DNA of 64,000 bases from Spartobacteria bacterium UBA695 (GCA_002298145.1 DBMP01000013.1:62001-126000), one strand, 5' to 3'. Counted from the first letter of the stretch, positions 34,569 through 44,969 are shown. The notes: generated from the sequence alone by a model not told the origin. A program made the numbers and translations.

Positions 34569-35211
34569 TCCCCCCCGCCCTTGTTACCCCAGAGTTCGCG
34601 TCAAAATTTGCGGCATCACCAACCCCGCCGATGCCGAGGCAGCCATCGAAGCCGGAGCCGATGCCCTTGGCTTCAACGGCTTCCCCGGCTCCAAGCGCTA
34701 CCTTGACCTCAAGGCCGCCACGCCCTGGATGCTCGGCCTGCCTGCGTTCGTCACCCGCGTAGCCGTCGTCGTCAACCCGGCGAAGCCCGAGGCCGCCGAG
34801 ATCGTAGCCCTGCCGTCCATTGACCGCATCCAGTTCCACGGCGACGAATCGCCCTCGTTTTGTGCCCGCTTCCCCGGGTTCATCAAAGCGCTGGCCGCGC
34901 GGGACCGGGAGGCGCTCACGCGGGCGCGGGAGTACGCCACGCACTCGATCCTGCTCGACGCCTTCGTCCCCGGGGCCTACGGCGGCACCGGCAAGCTCAT
35001 CGACCTGGAGCTTGCCGCCGCCTTTGTCCGGGATCATCCGGAGATTCGCGTCATCCTTTCGGGCGGGCTTACCCCGGAGAACGTCGGCGAGGCCGTCCGG
35101 GTCGTCCGGCCCTTCGCGGTTGACGTGGCCAGCGGGGTGGAGTCTCAGTTTTGCAAAAAAGACCCCGCTAGAATGCGGGACTTTATCTCGGCAGTGAGGG
35201 AATCGGAGTAA
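34549..35211 (+). CDS. trpF: Phosphoribosylanthranilate isomerase
   Basis: 220 residues, TIM barrel. VKICGITNPADAEAAIEAGADALGFNGFPGSKRYL carries the active-site Cys of the strand-1 motif. FHGDESPSFC, LLDAFVPGAYGGTGKLIDLEL and VILSGGLTPENVGEAVRVVRPFAVDVASGVE complete the family signature. It catalyses the Amadori rearrangement in tryptophan synthesis. The start at 34549 overlaps the upstream membrane protein gene. No other trp gene is in the window. Confidence 0.93.
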   Translation: MNPTPDNPPRPCYPRVRVKICGITNPADAEAAIEAGADALGFNGFPGSKRYLDLKAATPWMLGLPAFVTRVAVVVNPAKPEAAEIVALPSIDRIQFHGDESPSFCARFPGFIKALAARDREALTRAREYATHSILLDAFVPGAYGGTGKLIDLELAAAFVRDHPEIRVILSGGLTPENVGEAVRVVRPFAVDVASGVESQFCKKDPARMRDFISAVRESE

Positions 35212-35240
35212 ATCTCTGCAAATTATTGGCATAGCAGATA

Positions 35241-35265
35241 AAAAGATCGAGCCGCTCGACCTTTT
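35241..35265 (+). terminator. Short intrinsic terminator of trpF
   Basis: AAAGATCGAG (35242-35251), a CCG loop and CTCGACCTTT (35255-35264) form a 10-bp stem with one wobble, ending in TTTTGGTT. Confidence 0.6.
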
Positions 35266-35291
35266 GGTTCACTTTTTGCTAGTCTTTTCCC

Positions 35292-35341
35292 TTAGGTGGA
35301 AAAACACTCCCTGCCCCTTAGGGAGCTTTAGAGCCACCTAA
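35292..35341 (+). promoter_or_regulatory. Nested hairpin leader of the secretin gene
   Basis: An outer inverted pair TTAGGTGG (35292-35299) and CCACCTAA (35334-35341) encloses an inner hairpin CTCCCT/AGGGAG (35307-35325). It ends 26 bases before the secretin ATG and would lie in the 5' leader. Role unknown; it could be an mRNA stabiliser or translation control structure. Confidence 0.5.
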
Positions 35342-35367
35342 CCCTCAACAACCTAAAAACACGAATT

Positions 35368-37206
35368 ATGCGGAAACTGGCACTCCTCTGCTCGGTCATC
35401 TCGGTATCAACCGCGGTCCAGGCCCAGAATCCAACCCCTGCCCCCGTTGCCCCTCCTGTTGCTACCGCCGAGGTCTCGCCGATCCCCGGAATCCCACCCG
35501 CCGAGGAACCCGCCGCGCAGCCACCCTCAGCGACCACCCCCAGCGTTCCCGCCGTGGCCCCCGCCGCCTCTGTGGCGCCCGTGGTTGCCGTCGCTCCCGC
35601 CGCCGCGCCTGAGAGCATCGCCAACCCGACGGCCCGCACCATCCGCGACTTCCAGAACGAAGATATTTCCATGGTGCTGCGGCTCCTCGCCCGCCAGGCG
35701 GGGATCAGCGTCGTCGTGAGCGACGCGATTGCCGGAACGATTAACATGCGGGTTGAAAACGTGACCCCCATGGAAGCCATCCGGGTCATCGCCGAAGCCA
35801 AGGGGCTCGACCTGACCCAGAGCAACAACGTCTATTTCCTCAAAACGGCCGCCGAAAAAGCCAAGGAGCCGACCGAATCCGGCTGCTACACCTTCAGCTA
35901 CGCCAAGGTCTCGGAAGTCAAGGACCTCATTGCGACGCAAATCCAGAGCAAGATCGCCCCACAGGTTGACGAGCGTACCAACACCGTCTTTTTCCGCGAC
36001 TACCGCTCCAACCTAGTCAACCTGCAACTCTTCTTTGAAACCATCGACCGTCCCACCCGGCAGGTCATGATCGAGGCGCGCATGGTCGAGGTCAACGCCA
36101 ACCCGAAACAGTCCTACGGCATCAACTGGGGTGGGGTGTTTGGCAGTTCCTCAAGTGGGAAGACGATCCGCTACGGCGGCAGCACGCTGGCGAGTTACAC
36201 CGTCAAAGATGGTGTGCCAGTGCTGTCGAGTCTCCCGGGTGTCAGTGTTTCAGGAACGAACAATAGCTTTGTTTTCAGTGGGCAAGGAAGTAACATTTTC
36301 AGCCAACTCGGTAGCCAGATAGCCATCCTGAGTGTGCCGGAGATGAGCCTGACCATGCGGTTGCTCAACGAAGATTCCGACGCCGAGTTCCTGGCCAACC
36401 CCCGCGTGGTGACCTCCAGCGCCCGCAAGGCGACCATCAAGATTACCCGCAACCAGCCCGTTCCCAAGCTGAAATACAACGAGCAGACCGCCTCCACAGA
36501 GTTTGATAGCTTTGAGGACAAAACCTTTGGCAACACGCTCGAAGTGACCCCCACCATCAATAAGGACGACTTCATTTCCATGCAGGTGAAGCCGGAGATC
36601 AGCAACAAAGTCTCCGATGCCACCTTTACCATCTCGAGCACGACCGTTACGAGCCCCATCATCGACACGCGCACGCTCGATTCCAACGTCGTCATCCGCA
36701 GCGGTGATACCCTGGCCATCGGCGGTCTGCTCCAGGACGAGGGCACCAAGGCCCGCAGCAAAGTGCCCGTGCTGGGCGACATCCCCGTGCTCGGCTACGC
36801 CTTCCAGGAACGCCTCAACGCCCGGACCAAGCGCAACCTGCTCGTCTTTATTACCCCGACGATTATCAAGCAGGGCTACGGCACGGGGCTGGAAGACCAG
36901 GTCTCCGGCCTAAAGAACACCGGCGAGGAATACGCCGACCCGAATGGCTGGCGCAACAACGCCCGTGGCAGCGTTCGCCTGGTGCCCACCTCCAACCGCC
37001 CGGCGGCCGCCGATTATCCCAAGCCTGGTACCGCCCCGGCCCCCGTCAAAGTTCGCCCCGCCTCCAAGTCGGTTTCCAGCGAAGCCGCCCCCGAGCCGAC
37101 CGCGAAACCGAAGGCCAAGACGACCTCAAAAACCGTTCCGCAGACCGTCGCGCAGAAGAACAGCGACCCGGAATTCAAAATTACGGTGCCCCAACGCGAA
37201 GAGTAG
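35368..37206 (+). CDS. Secretin (type II secretion GspD / type IV pilus PilQ-like)
   Basis: 612 residues. Signal peptide 1-20, then a Pro/Ala-rich stretch to about 88, an STN/N0-like domain (RTIRDFQNEDISMVLRLLARQAGISVVVSDAI, about 90-160), a secretin-N domain (FSYAKVSEVKDLI, about 175-230), then the secretin core from VMIEARMVEVN to the signature VPVLGDIPVLGYAF. A Pro/Lys-rich tail of about 100 residues follows. It forms an outer membrane ring. No other secretion or pilus gene is adjacent, so the system it serves cannot be told. Confidence 0.88.
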   Translation: MRKLALLCSVISVSTAVQAQNPTPAPVAPPVATAEVSPIPGIPPAEEPAAQPPSATTPSVPAVAPAASVAPVVAVAPAAAPESIANPTARTIRDFQNEDISMVLRLLARQAGISVVVSDAIAGTINMRVENVTPMEAIRVIAEAKGLDLTQSNNVYFLKTAAEKAKEPTESGCYTFSYAKVSEVKDLIATQIQSKIAPQVDERTNTVFFRDYRSNLVNLQLFFETIDRPTRQVMIEARMVEVNANPKQSYGINWGGVFGSSSSGKTIRYGGSTLASYTVKDGVPVLSSLPGVSVSGTNNSFVFSGQGSNIFSQLGSQIAILSVPEMSLTMRLLNEDSDAEFLANPRVVTSSARKATIKITRNQPVPKLKYNEQTASTEFDSFEDKTFGNTLEVTPTINKDDFISMQVKPEISNKVSDATFTISSTTVTSPIIDTRTLDSNVVIRSGDTLAIGGLLQDEGTKARSKVPVLGDIPVLGYAFQERLNARTKRNLLVFITPTIIKQGYGTGLEDQVSGLKNTGEEYADPNGWRNNARGSVRLVPTSNRPAAADYPKPGTAPAPVKVRPASKSVSSEAAPEPTAKPKAKTTSKTVPQTVAQKNSDPEFKITVPQREE

Positions 37207-37225
37207 TGTATGCAGTAGGGGACAC

Positions 37226-38320
37226 ATGAAGCAGTACAAAGTAGCGGTCCTCCCCGGCGACGGGATCGGGCCGGAAGTGATGGTCCAGGCGCTCCGCGTG
37301 CTGGAAAGCGTTGGCAAGAAATTCGGGTTCGAGATCGCGACCACCGAGCGTTACGTCGGCGGCGCGGCCATCGACCACGAAGGCAAAGCCCTCCCCGCCT
37401 CCACCATCGAGACGTGCGAAGCCTCCGACGCCATTTTGTTTGGCTCCGTCGGCGGCCCGAAGTGGGAGAAACTCCCGCCCAACGAACAGCCCGAACGCGG
37501 CGCGCTGCTCCCGCTGCGCAAGCACTTCGGCCTCTACGCCAACCTGCGCCCGGCCCTCTGTTTCCCGGCGCTCACCCACGCCTCACCCGTTAAAGAAGAG
37601 CTCGTGCGGGGCGGCTTCAACGTCCTCTGCGTGCGCGAACTCACCGGCGGCCTCTACTTCGGCCAGCCCAAGTTCCACAAGGAAGAAAACGGCGAACCGA
37701 TGGCCGTCGACACCATGGTCTACCACAAGAGCGAGATCGTGCGGATCGCGCACGTCGCCTTCAAGGCCGCCATGGGCCGCCGCAAGCAGCTCACCTCCGT
37801 CGACAAAGCCAACGTCCTGGAAAACGGCGTCCTCTGGCGCGCGACCGTCAACGAGGTCGCCAAGGAATACCCGGAAGTCACCCTAAACCACCTTTACGTC
37901 GACAACGCCGCCATGCAGTTGATCCGCAACCCGCGCGGCTTCGACGTCGTGCTGGCCGAGAACCTCTTTGGCGACATCCTTACCGACGAAATGGCCATGA
38001 TCGCGGGCTCCCTGGGCATGCTCCCGAGCGCCAGCCTGGGCATCAAGCAGACCGCCTACGGCCAGTTCGGCCTCTTCGAACCGAGCGGCGGCAGCGCCCC
38101 CGACATCGCGGGCAAGGGGATCGCCAACCCGATCGCGCAGATCCTTTCCTCGGCCATGCTGCTGCGCTACTCGCTGGGCGAGGCAGCCGCCGCCGACGCC
38201 ATCGACGAAGCCGTGCGCAAAGTCATCGACCAAGGCTACCGGACCGGCGACATCTACTCCGAGGGGACCAAGAAAGTCGGCACCGCCGAAATGGGCGACG
38301 CCATCCTGGCCGCTCTGTAA
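37226..38320 (+). CDS. leuB: 3-isopropylmalate dehydrogenase
   Basis: 364 residues from ATG 37226, with AGGGG upstream; the frame stays open far upstream inside the secretin gene. The family is clear from VLPGDGIGPEVM, GSVGGPKWE, RGALLPLRKHFGLYANLRPA, VRELTGGLYFG and GDILTDEMAMIAGSLGMLPSASLG. It oxidises and decarboxylates isopropylmalate in leucine synthesis. It lies 19 bp after the secretin gene and ends before a strong hairpin. Confidence 0.95.
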   Translation: MKQYKVAVLPGDGIGPEVMVQALRVLESVGKKFGFEIATTERYVGGAAIDHEGKALPASTIETCEASDAILFGSVGGPKWEKLPPNEQPERGALLPLRKHFGLYANLRPALCFPALTHASPVKEELVRGGFNVLCVRELTGGLYFGQPKFHKEENGEPMAVDTMVYHKSEIVRIAHVAFKAAMGRRKQLTSVDKANVLENGVLWRATVNEVAKEYPEVTLNHLYVDNAAMQLIRNPRGFDVVLAENLFGDILTDEMAMIAGSLGMLPSASLGIKQTAYGQFGLFEPSGGSAPDIAGKGIANPIAQILSSAMLLRYSLGEAAAADAIDEAVRKVIDQGYRTGDIYSEGTKKVGTAEMGDAILAAL

Positions 38321-38341
38321 ATCAGCCGGATCGTTTTACGC

Positions 38342-38384
38342 AAAGGCGCAAAGAGGGTTACTTCTTTGCGCCTTTGGTGTTTTT
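38342..38384 (+). terminator. CTTTGCGCC-type terminator of leuB
   Basis: The perfect 12-bp arms AAAGGCGCAAAG (38342-38353) and CTTTGCGCCTTT (38364-38375) are followed by GGTG and a T5 run (38380-38384). The right arm also encodes the last residues (KGAKK) of the opposing gene. Confidence 0.85.
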
Positions 38385-38954
38385 AAACTCGGGAGCCTTG
38401 GAAACCAGAGCGGGCCGGGCGGCGAGCATCTGTTCCAGAAGCGCCTCCGGTTCGCAGCCGACCGTCAGCATGTCGCGGTGCGTGCTGGAGAGGAAGGCCT
38501 CGGTGGTCATGTGATCCAGTAGGCGCAGGAGATTGTCGTAAAAGCCGCCGAGGTTGAGCACGCCTACTGGCTTGGCATGCAGCCCCAGTTGCAGCCATGT
38601 GAACGCCTCGCAAACCTCCTCCAGCGTGCCGATCCCGCCCGGCAGCGCCACGAAGGCGTCGCCAAGGTGGGCCATGGTCTGCTTGCGCTCGTGCATCGAC
38701 TCCACCACGATCAGCTTCGAGAGCCCCGCGTGATGCCAGCCCCGCTCCACCATTGCGCGGGGAATCACGCCCGTCACCTCGCCGCCCGCCGCCAGCGCCG
38801 CGTCGGCCACCGCGCCCATCAGGCCCACGCCGCCGCCACCGTAGACAATCCCCAGCCCCCGCCGGGCGCAGGCGGTCCCCAGCGCCATGGCGGTTTCCAC
38901 ATAATCCGGAGAGGCTCCAAAGCTGGAACCGGCGTAGATGCAAAGGCAAGTCAT
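38358..38954 (-). CDS. TIGR00730 Rossmann-fold (LOG-like) protein
   Basis: 198 residues from ATG 38954. The lysine-decarboxylase-like signature PGGIGTLEEVCEAFTW at 105-120 and GGGGVGLMGAVADAAL earlier are the LOG family motifs (nucleotide 5'-monophosphate phosphoribohydrolase). In bacteria the family hydrolyses cytokinin- or AMP-like nucleotides to base and ribose phosphate. The last five residues and the stop lie within the leuB terminator hairpin. The start follows a strongly pyrimidine-rich leader (CCTCCTCCCCTTTTCCC). Confidence 0.88.
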   Translation of the reverse strand: MTCLCIYAGSSFGASPDYVETAMALGTACARRGLGIVYGGGGVGLMGAVADAALAAGGEVTGVIPRAMVERGWHHAGLSKLIVVESMHERKQTMAHLGDAFVALPGGIGTLEEVCEAFTWLQLGLHAKPVGVLNLGGFYDNLLRLLDHMTTEAFLSSTHRDMLTVGCEPEALLEQMLAARPALVSKAPEFKNTKGAKK

Positions 38955-38976
38955 GGGAAAAGGGGAGGAGGATTTG

Positions 38977-39876
38977 TTAGCGTTCCCCGCGCGGGTCGAG
39001 CACGTCGCGCAGGGCATCGCCCAGGAAGTTCAAGGCCAGCAGCGTCGCGCTCATCGTCGCTGCCGGGAAGACCAGCAGCCACCAGTAGCTCTTAATCGGG
39101 TTGATCGCCTGGGCGCCATCAGCCAGCAGCGAGCCCCAGCTCGCCTGCGGCGCCTGGATGCCCAGGCCCAGGAAGCTTAGGAACGACTCGTCCAGGATCA
39201 CCGCCGGAACCGTCAAGGTCAGGTAGACAATCACCACCCCCACCAAGTTCGGCAGCAGGTGGCGCGTTAGGATCTTCCAGTGGCTCTGCCCCAGGCTGCG
39301 GGCGGCCAGCACGAACGTCTGTGCCTTGAGCGCCAGCACCTGCCCCCGGACGATCCGCGCCATGGTGAGCCATTCGATCAACCCCAGCGAGAGGATCAAG
39401 ATCACAATGCGCGAATAAGCCACCAGCGCGGGCGCGCCGAACTCCGCGAGCCCCGTCTTGATGCGCGAATCGAACGCATTCACGGCGATCAGCAAAATGA
39501 TCAGGCGCGGCACCGCGTAGAGAATCTCGACAATGCGCATCATCACCCCGTCCGTGCGGCCCCCGGCGTAGCCCGAGACGAGGCCGTAGGCCGTCCCGAT
39601 GAAAAATGCGATCAGCGCCCCGGCGATCCCGACCGTCAGCGACACCCGCGCCCCGGAGAGCACGCGGAAAAGCAGGTCCTGCCCGTGCAGATCGGTCCCG
39701 AACGGGTGCTCCCACGAGGGCGGGGCGAACTGTGCGGCACTCACCTCGCGGGCCGACTCGGGCATCAGCGCGGGCCCGAAAACCGCCGCCAGCGTCACAA
39801 TCACCAGGACGATCAACGAAACGCGCACCGCGCCGCCGCGGGCCAGGAGCTTTTGCCATGGAGAGTGCGTTCTCAT
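38977..39876 (-). CDS. ABC transporter permease, OppC/DppC-like
   Basis: 299 residues from ATG 39876. Six transmembrane segments and the EAA loop typical of binding-protein-dependent permeases (LAARSLGQSHWKILTRHLLPNL). PSWEHPFGTDLHGQDLLFRVLSGARVSL is characteristic of the OppC branch. The ATG overlaps the stop of the upstream permease gene (ATGA), so translation is coupled. ATPase and binding-protein genes are not in the window. Confidence 0.9.
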   Translation of the reverse strand: MRTHSPWQKLLARGGAVRVSLIVLVIVTLAAVFGPALMPESAREVSAAQFAPPSWEHPFGTDLHGQDLLFRVLSGARVSLTVGIAGALIAFFIGTAYGLVSGYAGGRTDGVMMRIVEILYAVPRLIILLIAVNAFDSRIKTGLAEFGAPALVAYSRIVILILSLGLIEWLTMARIVRGQVLALKAQTFVLAARSLGQSHWKILTRHLLPNLVGVVIVYLTLTVPAVILDESFLSFLGLGIQAPQASWGSLLADGAQAINPIKSYWWLLVFPAATMSATLLALNFLGDALRDVLDPRGER

Positions 39877-40790
39877 TTCAGTTTGATGCGGCGGTCGAGC
39901 CACGGGTAGGCGAGATCGGCCAGGAGGTTGAGGAAGACGAGCAGCGCGCAGTAGACGATCACGACCCCTTCCAGCAGGAAGCCGTCGCGGTTCTGGATCG
40001 AGTTGACAAAAAAGCCGCCCGCGCCGGGAATGTTGAAAATCGTTTCGACCACGATCGAGCCGGTGAGCAAATTCGCCGCCAGCGGTCCCAGGAACGAGAC
40101 CACAGGCAGGAGCGCCACGCGCGCCACGTGCTTGGAGACCACGCGCCATTCCGCCAGGCCCTTAGCTCGCGCCGTCCGGACGAAATCCTGCCCCAGCACC
40201 TCCAGCATGCTCGTGCGCGTGAGCCGCGCGATGTAGGCCACGTAAGGCCCCGCCAGCGTAATAGCTGGTAAGATCAAGTACTCCAGGCCGCCCCAGCCGC
40301 CCACCGGCAGCCAACCCAGCCAGAGCGCGAAAACCAGGATCAAGAGCGGGCCCGTCACGAAGGTCGGGATCGAGATCGCCAATAGCGAGGCCAGCATCGC
40401 GCCGGTTTCCGCCGCCGTGCCGCGCCGCGTCGCCGCCCAGCCGCCGAGCGTAACGCCCCCCACCGTCGCCAGCGCGAAAGCCACCCCTCCGAGCGTCGCC
40501 GAGACCGGGAGCGTCTGCGCGAGGAGTTCATTTACCGTCCGGTTGCGGTAGCGGGTCGAGGGGCCGAGGTCGCCGTGCACCAGCCGCCCGAGGTAGGCCG
40601 TGTATTGCTGCCAGGCCGTGCCGTCGTAGTGGAACTTGGTTTCCAGCGCCGCCTTTACCGAAGGGAGCAGCTCCCGCTCGCGGTCAAACGGCCCACCCGG
40701 AGCCCCGCGCATGAGAAAAAACGTGATCGAGACGGCGCAAAAAAGCACCAACCCCATCGAAACAAACCGGCGTAAAACGAAGGTGAGCAT
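39873..40790 (-). CDS. ABC transporter permease, OppB/DppB-like
   Basis: 305 residues, six transmembrane segments. The N-terminal MLTFVLRRFVSMGLVLFCAV, DLGPSTRYRNRTVNELL and the EAA-type loop QDFVRTARAKGLAEWRVVSKHVAR mark the OppB branch. Its partner is the OppC-like gene overlapping by 4 bases. Together they form the membrane channel of a peptide or nickel-type importer. A copy of the dispersed palindrome lies just upstream. Confidence 0.9.
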   Translation of the reverse strand: MLTFVLRRFVSMGLVLFCAVSITFFLMRGAPGGPFDRERELLPSVKAALETKFHYDGTAWQQYTAYLGRLVHGDLGPSTRYRNRTVNELLAQTLPVSATLGGVAFALATVGGVTLGGWAATRRGTAAETGAMLASLLAISIPTFVTGPLLILVFALWLGWLPVGGWGGLEYLILPAITLAGPYVAYIARLTRTSMLEVLGQDFVRTARAKGLAEWRVVSKHVARVALLPVVSFLGPLAANLLTGSIVVETIFNIPGAGGFFVNSIQNRDGFLLEGVVIVYCALLVFLNLLADLAYPWLDRRIKLK

Positions 40791-40818
40791 TTTAGGCTAT
40801 CAGGCTCCTCCCTTGCTC

Positions 40819-40848
40819 CTCGTTACGCATCTGGAGATTCGTAACGAG
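40819..40848. repeat. Dispersed palindromic repeat, copy 2
   Basis: A 30-bp palindrome with CTCGTTACGCATCT/AGATTCGTAACGAG arms (one mismatch), loop GG. It shares the GTTACG...CGTAAC core with copy 1 at 969-992. Confidence 0.75.
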
Positions 40849-40973
40849 AACGGTTCTTGGTGCCTGTCTGGAGATAGAGCGCGAAAAGTTTTATGGATCA
40901 TTCCCATACGGCAGGCGGCCAAAATAGCCTAATTTTCGCGGAAAGAAAGGCTCATCCGGCCAAGCCGTTTAGC

Positions 40974-42677
40974 CTAAAGAGGCGGCCGGGCTTGGATTTC
41001 GTTCAGCAGCGCCTGGGTCAGAGCGTCGGCCACCTCGGTTTCCTCGAAGCGGATCTCCTCCACGCCCGCCTGCGCGTAGAGATCCCCTTCATCCACGTAG
41101 CGGGCCCGGGCGAAAATCCGCAGCCCCGGGTTAAGCCGCCGCGCCGTATGCACCGTGGCCAGCACCGCCTCGGTCGTGGGCAGCGTCACCACCAGGTAGA
41201 GCGCCTTTTCAACCCCCGCCGCCGTCAGAATCTCCGGGTGCGACCCATCGCCAAAGAGCGCGCGGGTGCCCTCTTCGTGCAGCTCCAGCACCGTCTCGAT
41301 ATTGGTCTCCACAACCACAAACCGGATGCCCGCCTTCTTAAGCGCCTCCGCCACATGGCGGCCCACCGGCCCCTGGCCGATCACAATCGCCTGGTAGGGC
41401 TTGCGTTTCTGCCGCGACTCCTCCTCCTCCGCTGCCTGCCGGAGGTTGAACGCGTTCCCCCGGCGTTCCTGGGCCCCTTCCAGCCAGCGTTGCAGCGCCG
41501 GGAGCCGCCCCAAGCGCGGCTCCAGCTCCTGGAGGCGGTTGAAGATCCACGGATTCAGGCTGATCGACCCGATCGCCGCCGCCACCAGCACATCGGCCCC
41601 GGTCTGCGAGATCAGCCCCAGGCCCTTGCCGGTCTCCGCCAGAATGAAGGAAAACTCGCCGATCTGCGCCAGCCCGCCCGCCACCGTTAGCGCCGTTGCC
41701 AGCGAGTACCCCCGGGCGATCACAATCACCAGCGCCGCCACCGGCTTGACGACCAGGATCACAATAAACACCCCCAGCGTCAGCCACGGGGCGTCGAGGA
41801 TCGTGCGAAAATCAAAGAGCATCCCCACCGAAACGAAAAACAGCACCGCGAAGGCATCCCGCAACGGCAGCGCATCGGCCGCCGCCTGCTCGCTCACCTT
41901 CGTCTGCCCCACCACCATCCCCGCCAGGAACGCCCCGAGCGCCATCGACGCCCCGAAAACCAGGTACGAGACCGTCGCCACCGAAATCGAGAAAACCAGC
42001 ACCGTCAGCGTAAAAAGCTCCCGGGAGCGGAACGCCGCCACCCGGACCATCAGCGCCGGAATCAGCCGGATCCCCGCCACGGCAAAAATCCCTCCCAGCG
42101 CCGCCAGCTTGAGGAGCGCGATTCCCGCCGTCGCCAGCACATCCGTCCAGCTGTCCCCCTTGGCCGCCATTGAGGGCAGCAGCACCAGGACCAGCACCGT
42201 AATCAAGTCCTCCACGATCAGCCAGCCCACCGCCACGTGCCCCTGGGGCGTATCCACCAGCCCCCGGTCCATCAGCACCCGCAGCAGCACCACCGTGCTC
42301 GCCACCGAGGTCGCGATGCCCAGCACCAGTCCGTTCTGCCACGTCCAGCCTGCCGCCAGCGCCAGGGCCAGACTACAGAGCGTCGCCATCAAGCTCTGCC
42401 CCAGGGCCCCCGGGATCGCGATCGCCCGCACCGAGAGCAGGTCTTTCAAGTGAAAATGCAGGCCCACGCCGAACATCAGCAGAATCACGCCGATTTCTGC
42501 CAACTCCCCGGCCAGCTTCGAGTCTCCCACGAAACCGGGCGTATGGGGCCCGATCGCAATTCCCGCCACCAGGTAGCCGACAATGGGCGAAAGCCGCAGC
42601 TTCGCCGCGATGAGGCCAAAGACCCAGGCCGCGCTCAGGCCAAAGGCAATCGTGGTCAGTAAATTGAGTTGGTGCAT
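40974..42677 (-). CDS. Cation:proton antiporter, KefB/YbaL-like
   Basis: 567 residues. About twelve hydrophobic segments in the first 390 residues (CPA2 exchanger; GYLVAGIAIGPHTPG at the start), then a hydrophilic region and a TrkA-N domain with the dinucleotide motif IVIGQGPVGRHVAEAL at about 428-440. The CPA2 GxxxxFxxxS region is present (VAALVIVIARGYSLATALTV). It probably exchanges K+ or Na+ for protons, gated by NAD(H) binding. The exact ion is unknown. No regulator subunit is adjacent. Confidence 0.88.
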   Translation of the reverse strand: MHQLNLLTTIAFGLSAAWVFGLIAAKLRLSPIVGYLVAGIAIGPHTPGFVGDSKLAGELAEIGVILLMFGVGLHFHLKDLLSVRAIAIPGALGQSLMATLCSLALALAAGWTWQNGLVLGIATSVASTVVLLRVLMDRGLVDTPQGHVAVGWLIVEDLITVLVLVLLPSMAAKGDSWTDVLATAGIALLKLAALGGIFAVAGIRLIPALMVRVAAFRSRELFTLTVLVFSISVATVSYLVFGASMALGAFLAGMVVGQTKVSEQAAADALPLRDAFAVLFFVSVGMLFDFRTILDAPWLTLGVFIVILVVKPVAALVIVIARGYSLATALTVAGGLAQIGEFSFILAETGKGLGLISQTGADVLVAAAIGSISLNPWIFNRLQELEPRLGRLPALQRWLEGAQERRGNAFNLRQAAEEEESRQKRKPYQAIVIGQGPVGRHVAEALKKAGIRFVVVETNIETVLELHEEGTRALFGDGSHPEILTAAGVEKALYLVVTLPTTEAVLATVHTARRLNPGLRIFARARYVDEGDLYAQAGVEEIRFEETEVADALTQALLNEIQARPPL

Positions 42678-43057
42678 GGGAAGGACTTCCGTTCGGGCCG
42701 CACTTTACGGGTAGCGGCCCCCCTGCGTCGAGCCTCCCTCAAGTAGGAGATGATAAATGCGTGAGGATGAGTTATTTTTGTTTGCAAACACGCCCAGCAA
42801 TGGAATGTATGCTCCCACATATGATTCAACTTTCGTTTAACAGACCGGTAACACTGTGCTGGGTGTCTCCCCCGTGCGGAATGCGAATGCGCTCTTCGAT
42901 TCCGGGTTTGCCTTGACGCTGGCAGTCTCCTTTCCCTAGAAACACAATAGCTTAAGAGCAGACGGGAAAAGTGCCATGTGCTTGCGGGCGACTTTTGACG
43001 GCGATTTCCCTCTATCCAAACCATTTTTTCACAACCACATTTACAGAGGATTTTTTC
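42678..43057. other. Gap upstream of mreB with candidate promoter
   Basis: 380 bp with no supportable gene. TTGACG occurs at 42913-42918 but the matching -10 is poor. AGAGGA lies about 6-11 bases before the mreB ATG. Confidence 0.4.
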
Positions 43058-44104
<1,047 letters not shown>

Positions 44105-44165
44105 AAAAGAGCGGAAGCACCCCCTTTTTCGATACTTCGATTAGGGACTCCCACTTTTTCAAACC

Positions 44166-44969
44166 ATGAGGCGGTTTTCCATATTTGCGCTGATCCTGTT
44201 CGTTCTGGCCGTGGGCGGTCTCTTCGCCCTCGGCCCGTCCGGCACCCAGCGCGCCCAAACATCCTTCCTCGGGATCATCTCCCCGTTTCTAACAACGGGG
44301 TCGAATCTCGATCGGAAAATCAGCGCCGTTCGCCAAGGTCTCAAAACGCTCCAGGAACTGGAGCTGGAGAACCAGCAACTGGCGGTCAGCAACAAAGAGC
44401 TCAAGGCGGTCAACCAAACCTTGCGCGACCTGGAGACCGAGAACAACCGCTTGCGGATGGCCCTCCAGTACCGCGAGCGGGCGGCCTTCCAGCTCGTCCC
44501 GGCGCGGGTCATCGCCCGCGACGCCTCCTCCTGGTGGAACACGATCAAAATCGACCGTGGCACCGCCGACGGCCTGGAGAGCGACATGCCGGTATTGACC
44601 GAAAGCGGCCTGGTGGGCAAGACCACCTCCGTCGCCGAGCACGCCGCCACGGTGCTCCTGATTTCCGATGAAAACTGTCGCGTCGCCTCCTCCATCGAGG
44701 GGACCCGCGAGCAAGGAATTATAAGTGGGGAACGCGGATCGGGCACCAGCCAGCCGGTGCTCTGTATGCGCTTCCTATCCAAAACAGCCAATTTGAAACC
44801 CGACCAGAAGGTGTACAGCTCGGGCGTCGGCGGCGTCTACCCCGCCGGAATCTTTATTGGCGCCATCAAAGAGTTCCGCGTGCGTGAACTCGACGGCTTC
44901 GCTACCCTTCAGCCTGCCGTGGACCTGACAACACTGGAAGACGTGTTTGTCGTTCTAGGCAAGAAATGA
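44166..44969 (+). CDS. mreC: Rod shape-determining protein MreC
   Basis: 267 residues. One N-terminal membrane segment (about 5-24), a coiled coil (about 55-95, ELELENQQLAVSNKELKAVN), then the beta-barrel MreC domain (ASSWWNTIKIDRGTADGLE, PVLTESGLVGKTTSV, GVYPAGIFIGAI). It links MreB to the periplasmic wall enzymes. It follows mreB by 61 bp and overlaps mreD by 4 bases. Confidence 0.95.
   Translation: MRRFSIFALILFVLAVGGLFALGPSGTQRAQTSFLGIISPFLTTGSNLDRKISAVRQGLKTLQELELENQQLAVSNKELKAVNQTLRDLETENNRLRMALQYRERAAFQLVPARVIARDASSWWNTIKIDRGTADGLESDMPVLTESGLVGKTTSVAEHAATVLLISDENCRVASSIEGTREQGIISGERGSGTSQPVLCMRFLSKTANLKPDQKVYSSGVGGVYPAGIFIGAIKEFRVRELDGFATLQPAVDLTTLEDVFVVLGKK

Noticed and set aside
36944..37225. 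Longer start for leuB
   Set aside because: The upstream frame lies inside the secretin gene and lacks homology; ATG 37226 with AGGGG fits the family start.
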